From positions 1 to 45,078 of the forward strand of contig CAZKEF010000043.1 of assembly GCA_964551735.1 (NCBI GenBank): a stretch of DNA of 45,078 nucleotides, in the 5' to 3' direction. A program made the translations under genes and the position numbers. This document shows, one piece after another, positions 16,126 through 24,587 of this stretch. The stretch is from DAOUAT01 sp964551735. GTDB lineage: Bacteria > Chloroflexota > Anaerolineae > CG2-30-64-16. The notes under the pieces were generated by a model that saw nothing but the letters and a program-made list of their open reading frames with translations, had not been told where the DNA came from and made no database searches. Each line of letters begins with the position of its first letter. Within the stretch, counting starts at the first letter, position 1.

Positions 16126-16782
16126 ATGCACTCTCAGCAAAGGGTTACAGCGGACAACTTTACGGAAAGCTGGTACACTGCATTGCACGAAGCGCGACCA
16201 CTGCTTGTTGTGATCTCCGGCCCTTCGGGTGTGGGGAAAGATGCCACCATTCAGCGGATGAAGGATCGTGGCTACCCCTGCCACTTCGTCGTCACCGCGA
16301 CAACCCGTGAGCGCCGGCCGGGTGAAGTGGACGGCGTGGATTATCACTTCCTGTCAGAGGTGGCCTTCTGCGAGATGATCGCGGCCGGTGAGCTGCTGGA
16401 GCATGCGCTGGTGTACGGCCAGTACAAAGGCATTCCTAAGGAGGAGGTGCGGGCAGCGCTGGCCAGCGGCAGGGACGTGGTGATGCGCGTCGACGTGCAA
16501 GGCGCGGCCACGGTGCGCGAGCTGGCGCCGCAGGCCATCTCCATCTTTTTGTCGGCCGAGTCGGAGGAGGCGTTGATCGAGCGACTGCGCCGGCGGCGCA
16601 CCGAGGATGAAGCGCAACTGCGGGCCCGGGTCGAGACAGCCCGCGCCGAGTTGAGCCGGGCGCAGGAGTTCAAGTACCGCGTGATTAACCGCGAGTGTGC
16701 GCTGGATGAGACCGTGGACCGGGTGCTCGCGATCATGCAGGCGGAGAAGTGCCGGGTGGACTGGCAGCCGGTGACCCTATGA
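16126..16782 (+). CDS. gmk: Guanylate kinase
   Basis: This 218-aa enzyme converts GMP to GDP with ATP. It has the P-loop SGPSGVGKDA, the GMP-binding segment TTRERRPGEVDGVDYHFLS, VYGQYKGIPKEEV, MRVDVQGA, and the lid RLRRRRTEDEAQLRARVETA. The P-loop ends in Lys-Asp-Ala instead of the usual Lys-Ser-Thr, a variation I associate with this phylum. ATG 16126 is the most plausible start; the frame is open for 73 codons upstream, but that part has no family-like sequence and would overlap the fmdB-like gene. Its stop overlaps the start of the rhomboid gene (ATGA). Confidence 0.93.
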   Translation: MHSQQRVTADNFTESWYTALHEARPLLVVISGPSGVGKDATIQRMKDRGYPCHFVVTATTRERRPGEVDGVDYHFLSEVAFCEMIAAGELLEHALVYGQYKGIPKEEVRAALASGRDVVMRVDVQGAATVRELAPQAISIFLSAESEEALIERLRRRRTEDEAQLRARVETARAELSRAQEFKYRVINRECALDETVDRVLAIMQAEKCRVDWQPVTL

Positions 16783-17885
16783 TGCCCCCTGCGCCACAAC
16801 CCACCACGCGCATCCGTTTGCCCCTGACGCAACCCCGGGTTGTGTACGCGATCCTGGTGCTGATTGCCGTAGCCTTCGTGCTGCAAACCGTGTTGGGCGG
16901 ATCGACCAACACGGCGGCCCTGGAACGCCTCGGCGCGCAAGTGAACCTGCGCGTGGCCCAGGGCGAAGTCTGGCGGCTGCTTGCATCTATGTTCCTGCAT
17001 ATCGGGCTGATGCATCTGGCCTTCAACGGTTGGGCCTTGTTCAGCCTGGGGCGCGACATCGAGGCGTTTTACGGCTCCCTCTGGTTTGTGGCAATCTACT
17101 TCATTGCGGGCCTGGCCGGCAATGTGGCCTATTACCTGTTGGGCGGTTGGGTGCTGTCCGCGGGCGCGTCGGGCGGTGTGTTCGGGTTGATCGGCGCTGA
17201 GGTGGCGTTCTTCCTGCGCAACCGCGCCTTGTTTGGTAGGTTCGGCCGCGAGCGCCTGAGCAACCTGGGCGTGCTGATCGGCATCAACCTGGTGTTCGGG
17301 TTCACGGTGCAGGGCATTAACAACTACGCGCACATCGGCGGGCTGCTGGCCGGATTGGCCCTGGGGGCCATGCTGGCCCCGCGCTACGAGGCCGCGTGGA
17401 TGCTGGTGGGCGAGCAGCCGGTCGGGATGTTGCGTGACCGGCGGACGCTGGCCGCGCGAGTGTTGGCGGTCGTCCTGGTGCTGGGCCTGCTGGCCGGTGG
17501 TGTGCTGCTGGGCAATCAGCGTTGGGTCGGCAGCGCCGATATGTTGCGCTACCGGGCCGAGGTCGCTTTCGACGCCGGCGATCTCAGCGAGGCGGAACGG
17601 CTGTTGGAGGAGGCGCTAACCATCGAGCCGGACGACGGGTTGACCCTTTACAACCTCGGCCTCGTCTATGCGCAACAAGATCGGTTGCGCCAGAGCGTCG
17701 CTGCGTTTGAAGCTGCCCTGCACGTGCTGCCTGACAGCGTGGATGTGTGGTTCTGGCTGGGCCTGACCTACGCCATGGATGGCCGCGCGGCCGACGCCCG
17801 GCCATGGCTGGAGAAGGTGCTGACGGAGGAGACAACCGGCACGCGCGCCGATTATGTGCGCAGCGTATTGGAGACATTGCGGTAA
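16779..17885 (+). CDS. Rhomboid intramembrane serine protease with C-terminal TPR repeats
   Basis: This 368-aa protein has about seven membrane spans. Catalytic and structural motifs of rhomboids are visible: HLAFNGWAL (the conserved Asn of the oxyanion hole), GASGG with the nucleophilic Ser, and NYAHIGGLLAG with the base His. After residue about 260 come tetratricopeptide-like repeats (AEVAFDAGDLSEAERLLEEALTIEPDDGLTLYNLGLVYAQQDRLRQSVAAFEAAL and one more), probably for substrate or partner binding on one side of the membrane. ATG 16779 overlaps the gmk stop; a second ATG follows immediately at 16782. Confidence 0.93.
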   Translation: MMPPAPQPTTRIRLPLTQPRVVYAILVLIAVAFVLQTVLGGSTNTAALERLGAQVNLRVAQGEVWRLLASMFLHIGLMHLAFNGWALFSLGRDIEAFYGSLWFVAIYFIAGLAGNVAYYLLGGWVLSAGASGGVFGLIGAEVAFFLRNRALFGRFGRERLSNLGVLIGINLVFGFTVQGINNYAHIGGLLAGLALGAMLAPRYEAAWMLVGEQPVGMLRDRRTLAARVLAVVLVLGLLAGGVLLGNQRWVGSADMLRYRAEVAFDAGDLSEAERLLEEALTIEPDDGLTLYNLGLVYAQQDRLRQSVAAFEAALHVLPDSVDVWFWLGLTYAMDGRAADARPWLEKVLTEETTGTRADYVRSVLETLR

Positions 17886-17913
17886 GGTGGCTCTTGGATC
17901 CATTCAGAGGCCG

Positions 17914-17970
17914 CCGGTCGCAGACCGGCTGGGAGCAGGCAAGTTCGTTCAAAGGGGGTCTGTGACCCCC
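17914..17970. repeat. Two hairpins, one matching the core at 15550 in reverse orientation
   Basis: CCGGTC-GCA-GACCGG (17914-17928) is followed by GGGGGTCTGTGACCCCC (17954-17970). The second is the exact reverse complement of the core hairpin at 15550-15566. It fills most of the gap between the rhomboid and MEMO genes and lacks a T-run, so it looks more like a repetitive palindromic unit than a simple terminator. Confidence 0.75.
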
Positions 17971-18019
17971 ATTGCCCCTGCTTATTGAGAGGATGCCAAA
18001 CCCGTTCAGGAGGCGCCGT

Positions 18020-18880
18020 ATGGATCGTTCCCCATCGTCCGTCGTTCGTGAGTCCGCTGTCGCCGGCGCATGGTACCCGGGGGATGCAGCCGCCTTGCGC
18101 CGAACCGTGACAGGCTACCTCGATCATGTCACGCCTCAACTGTTGCCCGGCCCGGTCCTGGCGCTGGTGGCCCCCCACGCCGGCTATCGCTACTCGGGCC
18201 AGGTGGCCGCGCACGCCTATGCCCAGGTGCGCGGCGCGGCCTTCTCCCGCGTGATCCTGTTCGGCCCGCTGCACCGGCCTATCTGGGGCAGCCGGATCGG
18301 CGCGTTCATGGTCCCGGCCGAGGATGCCTATCGCACGCCGCTGGGCCAGGCGCCGGTGGACCGCGATTTCATCACCGCGCTGGGCCAGGGGGCGCCGTTG
18401 ACCCCGGTGCGCGGGGACGAGGAGCACGCGCTGGAGATCGAGCTGCCGTTTTTGCAGGTGGCACTGGACGCCTTCCAGATCGTCCCGGTCATGTTCGGCG
18501 AGCATATCAGCGAGCCCGGGGTCATGTCACGGCTGGAAAAGCTGGCCGAGGCGTTGGCCGGGCTATGGGATGAGCGGACTTTGCTGGTGGTCAGCACCGA
18601 TCTTTCTCACCTGGAGGACTACGCGGATGTGGTGCGCATTGACCGTCGGTTGGTCGCTCTGGTGGATGCGTTCGACGTGACGGGGTTGGGGGCCGCGCTG
18701 GCCGCGGGCGAGGTGCAGGCCTGCGGTGCAACGGGGCTGATCACCGGGCTGTTGACCGCGGCGAAGCTCGGCGCGCGGGGGGCTCGCGTGCTGACATACG
18801 CCAGCTCCGGCGACATCACCGGCGACAAGCGGCCCGGGACCTACACCGTGGGCTACCTGGCGGCCGCGGTGTATCGGTGA
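18020..18880 (+). CDS. MEMO-family protein (AmmeMemoRadiSam system protein B)
   Basis: This 286-aa protein belongs to the MEMO1/AmmeMemoRadiSam B family. It shows AGAWYPGDAAALR near the N-terminus, VAPHAGYRYSGQVAAHAY, GPLHRP, DEEHALEIELPFLQ, and STDLSHLEDY, which carry the conserved His and Asp residues of the putative metal site. Radical-SAM AmmeMemo partners are not in the window. The biochemical role is unsettled. ATG 18020 is preferred to the upstream start because AGGAGG is 6 bp before it. priA starts 11 bp downstream, so read-through is likely. Confidence 0.93.
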   Translation: MDRSPSSVVRESAVAGAWYPGDAAALRRTVTGYLDHVTPQLLPGPVLALVAPHAGYRYSGQVAAHAYAQVRGAAFSRVILFGPLHRPIWGSRIGAFMVPAEDAYRTPLGQAPVDRDFITALGQGAPLTPVRGDEEHALEIELPFLQVALDAFQIVPVMFGEHISEPGVMSRLEKLAEALAGLWDERTLLVVSTDLSHLEDYADVVRIDRRLVALVDAFDVTGLGAALAAGEVQACGATGLITGLLTAAKLGARGARVLTYASSGDITGDKRPGTYTVGYLAAAVYR

Positions 18881-18891
18881 GAAGTTAGCCC

Positions 18892-21800
18892 GTGCTATAC
18901 GCTGACGTTTGCGTCAACACACCCCTGGGCGCGCGTAGTCCCATGCCTGACGCGGGTGATGACCTTTCGGATCAAACCTTCACCTACGCCGTGCCTGACC
19001 GCCTGGCCGGCCGCTTGCAGCCCGGCCACCTGGCCTGGGTCCCGTTTCGCGGCCGCCGTTTGCAGGCCGTGGTGCTGCGCCTCTCCGACGCCGCGCCGCA
19101 GTTCGACACCCGCGAGATCGTCTCCCTGGTTTGGGCCGAGCCGCTGCTGAACGCGGCGCAGCTCGCCCTCGCGGCCTGGATCAGCGAGACCTACCTGGCG
19201 CCCCTCATTGAATCGCTGCGTTTGATGCTGCCCGCCGGCCTGACCCAGCGCGGCCGCACCGTGTTCGCGCGCACCGCGCGGCCCGCGCCGTCCGGCCTCA
19301 CATCCCGGCAGCAGGCACTGCTGGCGCGCATCGCCGAAGGGGCCGGCGAGTGGGCCGAGGTGAGCCAGGGGCTGCGCGGGGTCACGCAGCGGGATGACCT
19401 GGAGCCGTTGATTGCGCTGGGGCTGGTGAGCCGCGAGACCGAGTTCCCCTCGCCCCCGCCGCGGCCCAAGACCGACCGCCAGGTGCGGCTGCTGGCCGAC
19501 GCAGAGGCCGTCGCACGCGCCCTGCCGTCCCTGGGCCGCGCGTCGAAGCAGGCGGATGTGCTGGCGTGGCTTCTTGGGGAGATGGGGAGATGGGGAGACG
19601 GGGAGACAAGGAGACAAGGCGACGGGGGGACGGGGGGACGGGGCGACGCGGGGATAGGGAGACAGGGGGACAGCCGTCAGCCGTCAGCCGTCGTCGCGAT
19701 GCTTGACCAGGTGTGCGCGGCGGTGGGGTGCACCGAGGGACCGGTGCGGGCGTTGGCCGAGCGCGGGTGGGTGGAAATCGTACGGGAAGGGGCCAGGTCG
19801 CCCGCCCATGTCCGCCTGACGTTGGCGGCCGAGGCGGTGACCGATGCCATCGTGGAATTGCGCGGGGCGGAGAAGCACCGGGCCGTGCTGAACGCGCTGT
19901 TGGCGCACGATGGGCCGGCGTGGATCGGCTGGGTCTACGCGGAGACCGGCGCGACCGTGGACACGCTGCGCGGCCTGGAGGCCGCGGGCCTGGTCAGCGT
20001 TGCCGAGGAGATGGTCTGGCGCGATCCGCTGGCTGGCTACGAGTTCAGGCTGGACCGCTCGCCGGCGCTGACCGAGGATCAGGCGCGCGTGTGGGCGCGT
20101 GTGCGGGAGGGACTGGGGGAGATAAGGAGACAAGGAGATAAGGAGACAAGGAGACAAGAAGAAGGGGAGACGCGGGGACGCGGGGACGGGGAGACACGGG
20201 GAGAGGGGGAGCCAGCTCACCAGCTTCCAGCTTCCAGCTTCCAGCTTCCAACCTCCAACTTCCAACCTCCAACTGCCAACGTCTACCTCCTCCACGGCGT
20301 CACCGGTTCCGGCAAGACGGAGATTTACCTGCGGGCCATCGCGGAGGTGCTGGCGCGGGGGCAGCAGGCGGTTGTGTTGGTGCCGGAGATCGCGCTGACC
20401 CCGCAGACCATCCGCCGGTTCGCCGCGCGGTTTCCCGGCAAAGTCACGGTGTGGCACAGCGAGCTGGGCGAGGGGGAGCGGTTCGACGTGTGGCGGCGGG
20501 TGCGCACGAACCATCCGGCTGCGCAGGTGGTGGTTGGCTCCCGTTCCGCGCTCTTCCTGCCCTTCCCCAATCTGGGCGTGATCGTGCTGGACGAGGAGCA
20601 CGAGCCATCGTACAAGCAGGAGCGCACCCCGCGCTATCACGCGCGGCCGGCCGCGATCGAGTTGGGCCGGCTCACCGGAGCGCCCGTCATCCTGGGCAGC
20701 GCGACCCCCGCGCTGGAGACGTACTACGCGGCCAGGCGCGGGGAGATGGATCTGCTGGCGCTGCCGCAGCGGATTCGCGCGGGGCAGTGGGGAAACGGCG
20801 GGGCGGCGCCAGTGCAGACCGACATGTCAGGCGCACGCGACAACACAGCCCATGAGAATGTCATGCTGAGCGAGTTAACAACGCAACATGAGTTACGGCG
20901 TGACCCTAGCGAAGTATCTCGGCCCGACCAACGAGACCCTTCGCTGGATTTGAGCTGTAACTCCAGTTATATTGAAGACCCGCTCAGGGTGACAGGGGGA
21001 AGCGCGCCGAAAACGGCGTCGATCACCATCTCCGCTGAGCTCCCCCCCGTCCGCATCGTGGACATGCGGCAGGAGCTGCGTGCGGGCAACCGGAGCATGT
21101 TCAGCCGCGCGCTCGCCACCGGCCTGCGGCACGTGCTGAACGCGGGCCAGCAGGCGATCCTCTACCTGAACCGGCGAGGCACGGCCAGCTTCGTGCTCTG
21201 CCGCGACTGCGGCCACGTGGAGGCCTGCCCGCGCTGCGCGGTGCCGCTGACCCTGCACGGCGAGGGCGAGACCCTGCTGTGCCACCACTGCAACCGGCGC
21301 TACCCGGTGCCCGCGACCTGCCCCGGTTGCGCGGGCCGGCGCATCCGCCACTTCGGCGCGGGCACCGAGCGGGTCGAAGAGGCCGTGCGCCTAGAGTTCC
21401 CCCAGGCCCGCACCCTGCGCTGGGATCGGGACGTGACCGGCGCCAAGGGGAGCCACGACGCCATCCTGTCGAAGTTCATCGCGCACGAGGCCGACGTCCT
21501 CATCGGCACGCAGATGATCGCCAAGGGCCTCGACCTGCCGCTGGTAACGCTGGTGGGTGTGATCGCGGCCGACACAGGCCTCTTCCTGCCCGATTTCCGC
21601 GCAGCCGAGCGCACGTTCCAGCTTCTCACCCAGGTGGCCGGCCGCGCGGGCCGCAGCACCCTGGGCGGCGAGGTGATCGTGCAGACCTACCATCCTGACC
21701 ATTACGCGGTGGTGGCCGCCAGCAACCACGACTACGAGAGCTTCTACCGCCAGGAGATGGCGTTTCGCCGCGAGCAGGGCTACCCGCCTGTGCGCCGCCT

Positions 21801-22065
21801 GGCCCGGCTGGTCTATCACCACGGCCAGCGCGCCAAGGCCCAGGCCGAGGCGGTCCGGCTGGCGAAAGCGCTCCAGGCTGCCATCGCCGAACACGCTTTG
21901 ACCGACGCCGACCTGATCGGCCCCGCGCCGTGCTTCTTCGCCAAGCAGCGGGGCGAATACCGTTGGCAGATCGTCGTCCGCAGTCCCGACCCCGCCGCGC
22001 TCCTCCGCCGCGCGGCCGTGCCGCTGGGCTGGCGGGTGGATGTGGATCCGGTGGATTTGCTATAG
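18892..22065 (+). CDS. priA: Primosomal replication restart helicase PriA with three in-frame repeat-derived inserts
   Basis: This is a 1057-aa PriA; bacterial PriA is usually 700-850 aa. It has the N-terminal 3' DNA-binding domain (FTYAVPDRLAGRLQPGHLAWVPF), Walker A GVTGSGKTEIY (about residue 469), Walker B DEEH, and the two-zinc site with eight cysteines in CRDC, CPRC, CHHC and CPGC. It unwinds lagging-strand arms and reloads the replisome at stalled forks. The extra length comes mainly from three inserts: residues about 229-267 and 408-464 (GGGGAGACAAGG-type and cttccag-type repeats), and residues about 632-718, between the helicase lobes' GSATPALE and the LPPVRIVDMR segment. All keep the frame, so the gene is probably functional. 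Confidence 0.93.
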   Translation: MLYADVCVNTPLGARSPMPDAGDDLSDQTFTYAVPDRLAGRLQPGHLAWVPFRGRRLQAVVLRLSDAAPQFDTREIVSLVWAEPLLNAAQLALAAWISETYLAPLIESLRLMLPAGLTQRGRTVFARTARPAPSGLTSRQQALLARIAEGAGEWAEVSQGLRGVTQRDDLEPLIALGLVSRETEFPSPPPRPKTDRQVRLLADAEAVARALPSLGRASKQADVLAWLLGEMGRWGDGETRRQGDGGTGGRGDAGIGRQGDSRQPSAVVAMLDQVCAAVGCTEGPVRALAERGWVEIVREGARSPAHVRLTLAAEAVTDAIVELRGAEKHRAVLNALLAHDGPAWIGWVYAETGATVDTLRGLEAAGLVSVAEEMVWRDPLAGYEFRLDRSPALTEDQARVWARVREGLGEIRRQGDKETRRQEEGETRGRGDGETRGEGEPAHQLPASSFQLPTSNFQPPTANVYLLHGVTGSGKTEIYLRAIAEVLARGQQAVVLVPEIALTPQTIRRFAARFPGKVTVWHSELGEGERFDVWRRVRTNHPAAQVVVGSRSALFLPFPNLGVIVLDEEHEPSYKQERTPRYHARPAAIELGRLTGAPVILGSATPALETYYAARRGEMDLLALPQRIRAGQWGNGGAAPVQTDMSGARDNTAHENVMLSELTTQHELRRDPSEVSRPDQRDPSLDLSCNSSYIEDPLRVTGGSAPKTASITISAELPPVRIVDMRQELRAGNRSMFSRALATGLRHVLNAGQQAILYLNRRGTASFVLCRDCGHVEACPRCAVPLTLHGEGETLLCHHCNRRYPVPATCPGCAGRRIRHFGAGTERVEEAVRLEFPQARTLRWDRDVTGAKGSHDAILSKFIAHEADVLIGTQMIAKGLDLPLVTLVGVIAADTGLFLPDFRAAERTFQLLTQVAGRAGRSTLGGEVIVQTYHPDHYAVVAASNHDYESFYRQEMAFRREQGYPPVRRLARLVYHHGQRAKAQAEAVRLAKALQAAIAEHALTDADLIGPAPCFFAKQRGEYRWQIVVRSPDPAALLRRAAVPLGWRVDVDPVDLL
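19576..19692 (+). repeat. Degenerate 7-8 bp tandem repeats inside priA, first insert
   Basis: Units of ggggaga(t/c) and ggagaca, then cgacggggggacgggg variants, end in three exact agccgtc heptamers (19672-19692). Read in frame they encode a Gly/Arg/Asp-rich segment in the linker between the DNA-binding and helicase domains. Confidence 0.85.
20113..20283 (+). repeat. Degenerate 7-8 bp tandem repeats inside priA, second insert
   Basis: ggagata/ggagaca/aggagac units (20115-20210) are followed by a switch to agcttcc / aacctcc heptamers (about 20221-20280). The insert sits immediately before the Walker A segment and encodes charged RRQGDKETRR-like, then QLPASSFQLP-like, sequence. Confidence 0.85.
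20785..21045 (+). repeat. Third in-frame insert of priA, with an inverted repeat
   Basis: About 87 codons interrupt a normally short link between the helicase lobes. The DNA contains an imperfect dyad, AGCGAAGTATCTCG (near 20909) against CGAGACCCTTCGCT (near 20932), and CCCGCTCAGGGTGACAGG near 20979, a word that recurs in intergenic repeats of this window (22357, 31411). A repeat-derived origin is inferred. Confidence 0.6.
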
Positions 22066-22077
22066 CTGGCCCGAAAG

Positions 22078-22122
22078 GGGACGCGGACGAGCGCGGATGA
22101 ACGCGGAGGACGCGGATTAATT
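22078..22122. repeat. cgcggatgaa-type intergenic repeat
   Basis: Roughly 10-bp units (gacgcggacgagcgcggatgaacgcgg) lie just after priA. The complementary form tccgcgtttatccgcgctcgtccgcgt occurs at 23898-23930, in the opposite orientation. Confidence 0.7.
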
Positions 22123-22256
22123 CTCATCGAGTAGTCACATGACGCTCACAGAATGAAATGGAGGCTGAGCGAAGCCTCCTTTAGGATCAGCCGGTCAGAC
22201 CGCTTTAGGGCTCGATTCCGGAATGCGAAGCGTCTTTATGAAAATGACGCAAGCAC

Positions 22257-22365
22257 CCTGAGCGGAGGGCGATAGCCCGAAGTCGAAGGGGCGGCTAGCG
22301 CGGAAGGCGCATCCTTCGACTAGACGCTCTTCGTTTAACTGGGTCGGCTTGCAGGCCCGCTCAGG
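22257..22365. repeat. Nested inverted-repeat element between priA and the thioredoxin gene
   Basis: Outer arms CCTGAGCGG (22257-22265) and CCGCTCAGG (22357-22365) are perfect complements. Inner arms GTCGAAGG (22282-22289) and CCTTCGAC (22313-22320) are also perfect. The rest of the 22066-22400 gap holds no gene. Confidence 0.75.
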
Positions 22366-22400
22366 ATGCTCAGTTGGATAGTTGTGTAGAAAGATGGTTT

Positions 22401-22937
22401 ATGGAACCCAAACGTTGGAATCTGCTTTTGCTCGTGGTGCTGCTGGTCGGCCTGGCCTGGATCTGGGTCAACCGGCTCCCCGGCGATGCGGCGCCCGCTT
22501 CCGTCGGCCTGCCACCCGCGCCGGCCGTGGGGCATCCCGCGCCCGACTTCACCCTGGCTGCGCTTTCGGGCGAGACGTTCACCCTGTCGGCCCTGCGCGG
22601 CACACCGGTGGTGCTGAACTTCTGGGCCACTTGGTGCCCGCCGTGTCGCGCCGAGCTGCCGGAGCTGCAAGCTGCCAGCGAACGGCTGGCCGGGCAGGTC
22701 GCGATCCTCGGCGTGAACCAGGCCGAGGCCCCGGCCGACGTCGCCGCGTTCGTGGGGGGGCTGGGCCTCTCCTTCCCCATGCCGCTGGACGTGAACGCGG
22801 ACGCGTCCCGCCTCTACGCGGTGCGCAGCCTGCCCACCACCTTCTTCATTGACCGCCAGGGGGTCATCCGCCGCGTGCAGGTGGGACCGGTGACCGAGGC
22901 GACGCTGGCGCAGATGTTGAAGGGGATTTATCCGTGA
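22401..22937 (+). CDS. TlpA/ResA-like thioredoxin, membrane anchored
   Basis: This 178-aa protein has one N-terminal hydrophobic anchor (about residues 6-24) and an extracytoplasmic thioredoxin fold. The active site is WATWCPPCRAE, and the cis-proline loop is SLPTTFFIDRQG. PAPDFTLAALSGETFTLSALRG is the usual start of AhpC/TSA/TlpA domains. Such proteins reduce disulfides in exported proteins or cytochrome c apoproteins; the target here is unknown. ATG 22401 places the anchor at the N-terminus; the longer frame from 22374 adds nine non-conserved residues. Confidence 0.92.
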   Translation: MEPKRWNLLLLVVLLVGLAWIWVNRLPGDAAPASVGLPPAPAVGHPAPDFTLAALSGETFTLSALRGTPVVLNFWATWCPPCRAELPELQAASERLAGQVAILGVNQAEAPADVAAFVGGLGLSFPMPLDVNADASRLYAVRSLPTTFFIDRQGVIRRVQVGPVTEATLAQMLKGIYP

Positions 22938-23052
22938 TGCGTACGGCGTGATGCGTGTTGCGTGTTGCGTGAAACGAACCGAGGATTATTCAGCGTCCCA
23001 ACGCACCACGCACCACGCACCACGCACCACGTACCACGTACCACGTAACACG
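22938..23052. repeat. Heptamer tandem array upstream of lgt
   Basis: Seven consecutive heptamers cover 23001-23049: acgcacc four times, acgtacc twice, acgtaac once. About 30 bp earlier (22938-22972) the complementary form gcgtgtt/gcgtgaa occurs, so the two parts can pair as a mismatched hairpin every seventh base. Confidence 0.88.
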
Positions 23053-23063
23053 AAGGAGCTTTT

Positions 23064-23819
23064 GTGTTTCCTGTAATCCAACTTGGCCCCCTCTCCCTTC
23101 CCACCTACCCCCTGGCGCTGCTGCTGGCCGGGTGGATCGCGTTGGAGGTGGGGGCGCGGCTGGCGCGGCGGCTGGGGGTGGATGGCGACCACGTATACAA
23201 CGCGGGGCTGTACGGGCTGGTCGCGGGGATCGTCGCGGCCCGGCTCGGTCATGTGATCGCGTACTGGCCCGCATACCGGACGCAGCCGTTGGAGATCTTC
23301 GGGTTCAACACCCAGGCGTTTTTGCTCTGGCCGGGGGTGCTGGCCGCGCTGGCCGTGGCCGGGTGGTACGTCTTCCGCAGGCGGCTGCCGCTGGCCGCGC
23401 TGCTGGACGCGTGCGCGCCGGGGCTCCTGGCCGGGATCGCGGTCGCCGGGGTCGGCGCGCTGTTCGCGGGCCGGGCCTACGGTGCGCCCGCGGACCTGCC
23501 GTGGGCGGTGGACCTGTGGGGCGTCGCGCGGCATCCGAGCCAGGCCTACGAGGCGCTGGCCGCGCTGCTGGTGGCCGTGCTGGCAGGCCGGATCGCGACC
23601 CGCGGCGGCGCGGCGGGCGCGGCTGCGTTGGTAGCCCTGGCCGGCTACGGCCTGAGCCGCTGGCTGCTGGAGCCGTTCCGCGCGGCCGAGGTGACCGCGG
23701 TCATTTTTGGCGGGCTGCGCGCGGCGCAGGTCTGGGGGCTGGCGGCCGCGTTGGTCGCGCTGTGGGGGCTGCGCGCGGTCGGGCGGCGGGTCGGTGAGGC
23801 GGGCGCGGCGGCAGAGTAG
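23064..23819 (+). CDS. lgt: Prolipoprotein diacylglyceryl transferase family protein
   Basis: This 251-aa polytopic protein (about seven spans) starts at GTG 23064 behind GAAGGAG. FPVIQLGPLSLPTYPLALLLA matches the Lgt start, RLGHVIAYWPAY lies in the arginine-containing region, and RHPSQAYEAL is the Lgt signature. Lgt moves diacylglycerol from phosphatidylglycerol to the lipobox cysteine of prolipoproteins. The usual long middle signature (GRxGNFxNxE) is weak; only GALFAGRAYGAP is seen. The sequence is therefore divergent and could be a paralogue with altered function. Confidence 0.82.
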   Translation: MFPVIQLGPLSLPTYPLALLLAGWIALEVGARLARRLGVDGDHVYNAGLYGLVAGIVAARLGHVIAYWPAYRTQPLEIFGFNTQAFLLWPGVLAALAVAGWYVFRRRLPLAALLDACAPGLLAGIAVAGVGALFAGRAYGAPADLPWAVDLWGVARHPSQAYEALAALLVAVLAGRIATRGGAAGAAALVALAGYGLSRWLLEPFRAAEVTAVIFGGLRAAQVWGLAAALVALWGLRAVGRRVGEAGAAAE

Positions 23820-23976
23820 GCACAGGCAGGCGTCCGACGCTCAGGCCTGAGTAGACATCCATGTCGTGAGCGACACAAACGAGCAATGAAAACATCATCA
23901 TCCGCGTTTATCCGCGCTCGTCCGCGTCCCATTTTTGGATCAGCTTCTCCCAACAATCGCAAAGGAGGTATGCGCG

Positions 23977-24582
23977 ATGGACACGCAGGAATCTCAATTC
24001 AACCGGGCTCTGTCGATCCTCCTGATCGTCCTCTACCTGCTGACCCTTGCCGCTTTCAACGTCGCCAACTGGGTCGCGGACTCGGAGTTCATGGCGTGGT
24101 GGATGCCGCTGGTCAACAGCCTGCTGCTGTCGATCCCGTTGGTGCTGTTGTACGGGGCGATCTACGTGCTGGTGGTCGCCTGGCGCCAACGCAAGGCCCA
24201 AGGGCAGGTCAGCCCGCGCCTGGCGGGGATCATCCACTGGGCGCCCCGCATCGCGGCCATCCTGATCATCTTGTTCATCAGCCTCTTCTCCCTGGACGTA
24301 TTCGAGATGGAGGCGTCCCCGCTGGAGCTGCTGGGCGGCTTCCTGATCCACAACATCCCGTCCATCGCGATGTTGGCGCTGCTGGCCTTCGCCTGGAAGC
24401 GCCCGGCGGTGGGATTCGTGGCCTTTCTGGTTGCCGGCGTTCTGTTCGCCACCTTCTTTGTGCGTGACGTCGGCTCTCTGCCCAACATGGTGATCTTCGT
24501 CCTTCCCATTCTGCTGATCGCCGGTCTCTTCTATGCCGACTGGAAATGGGTCGGGCCGCGGCCGCCTGCGCTTTCGATGTAG
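23977..24582 (+). CDS. Six-span integral membrane protein of unknown function
   Basis: This 201-aa, very hydrophobic protein has about six membrane spans and short polar loops (WRQRKAQGQVSPRLAG; VFEMEASP). I do not recognise a catalytic motif; it resembles uncharacterised membrane proteins common in Anaerolineae. The start at ATG 23977 is supported by a perfect AAAGGAGGT at 23961-23969. The 157-bp gap before it contains the tccgcg-type repeat. A second membrane protein frame begins 6 bp after its stop. Confidence 0.78.
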   Translation: MDTQESQFNRALSILLIVLYLLTLAAFNVANWVADSEFMAWWMPLVNSLLLSIPLVLLYGAIYVLVVAWRQRKAQGQVSPRLAGIIHWAPRIAAILIILFISLFSLDVFEMEASPLELLGGFLIHNIPSIAMLALLAFAWKRPAVGFVAFLVAGVLFATFFVRDVGSLPNMVIFVLPILLIAGLFYADWKWVGPRPPALSM

Positions 24583-24587
24583 CGACG

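Noticed and set aside
23001..23052. Heptamer array considered as a CRISPR array
   Set aside because: Units of 7 bp are contiguous without spacers, and no cas gene is present in the window.
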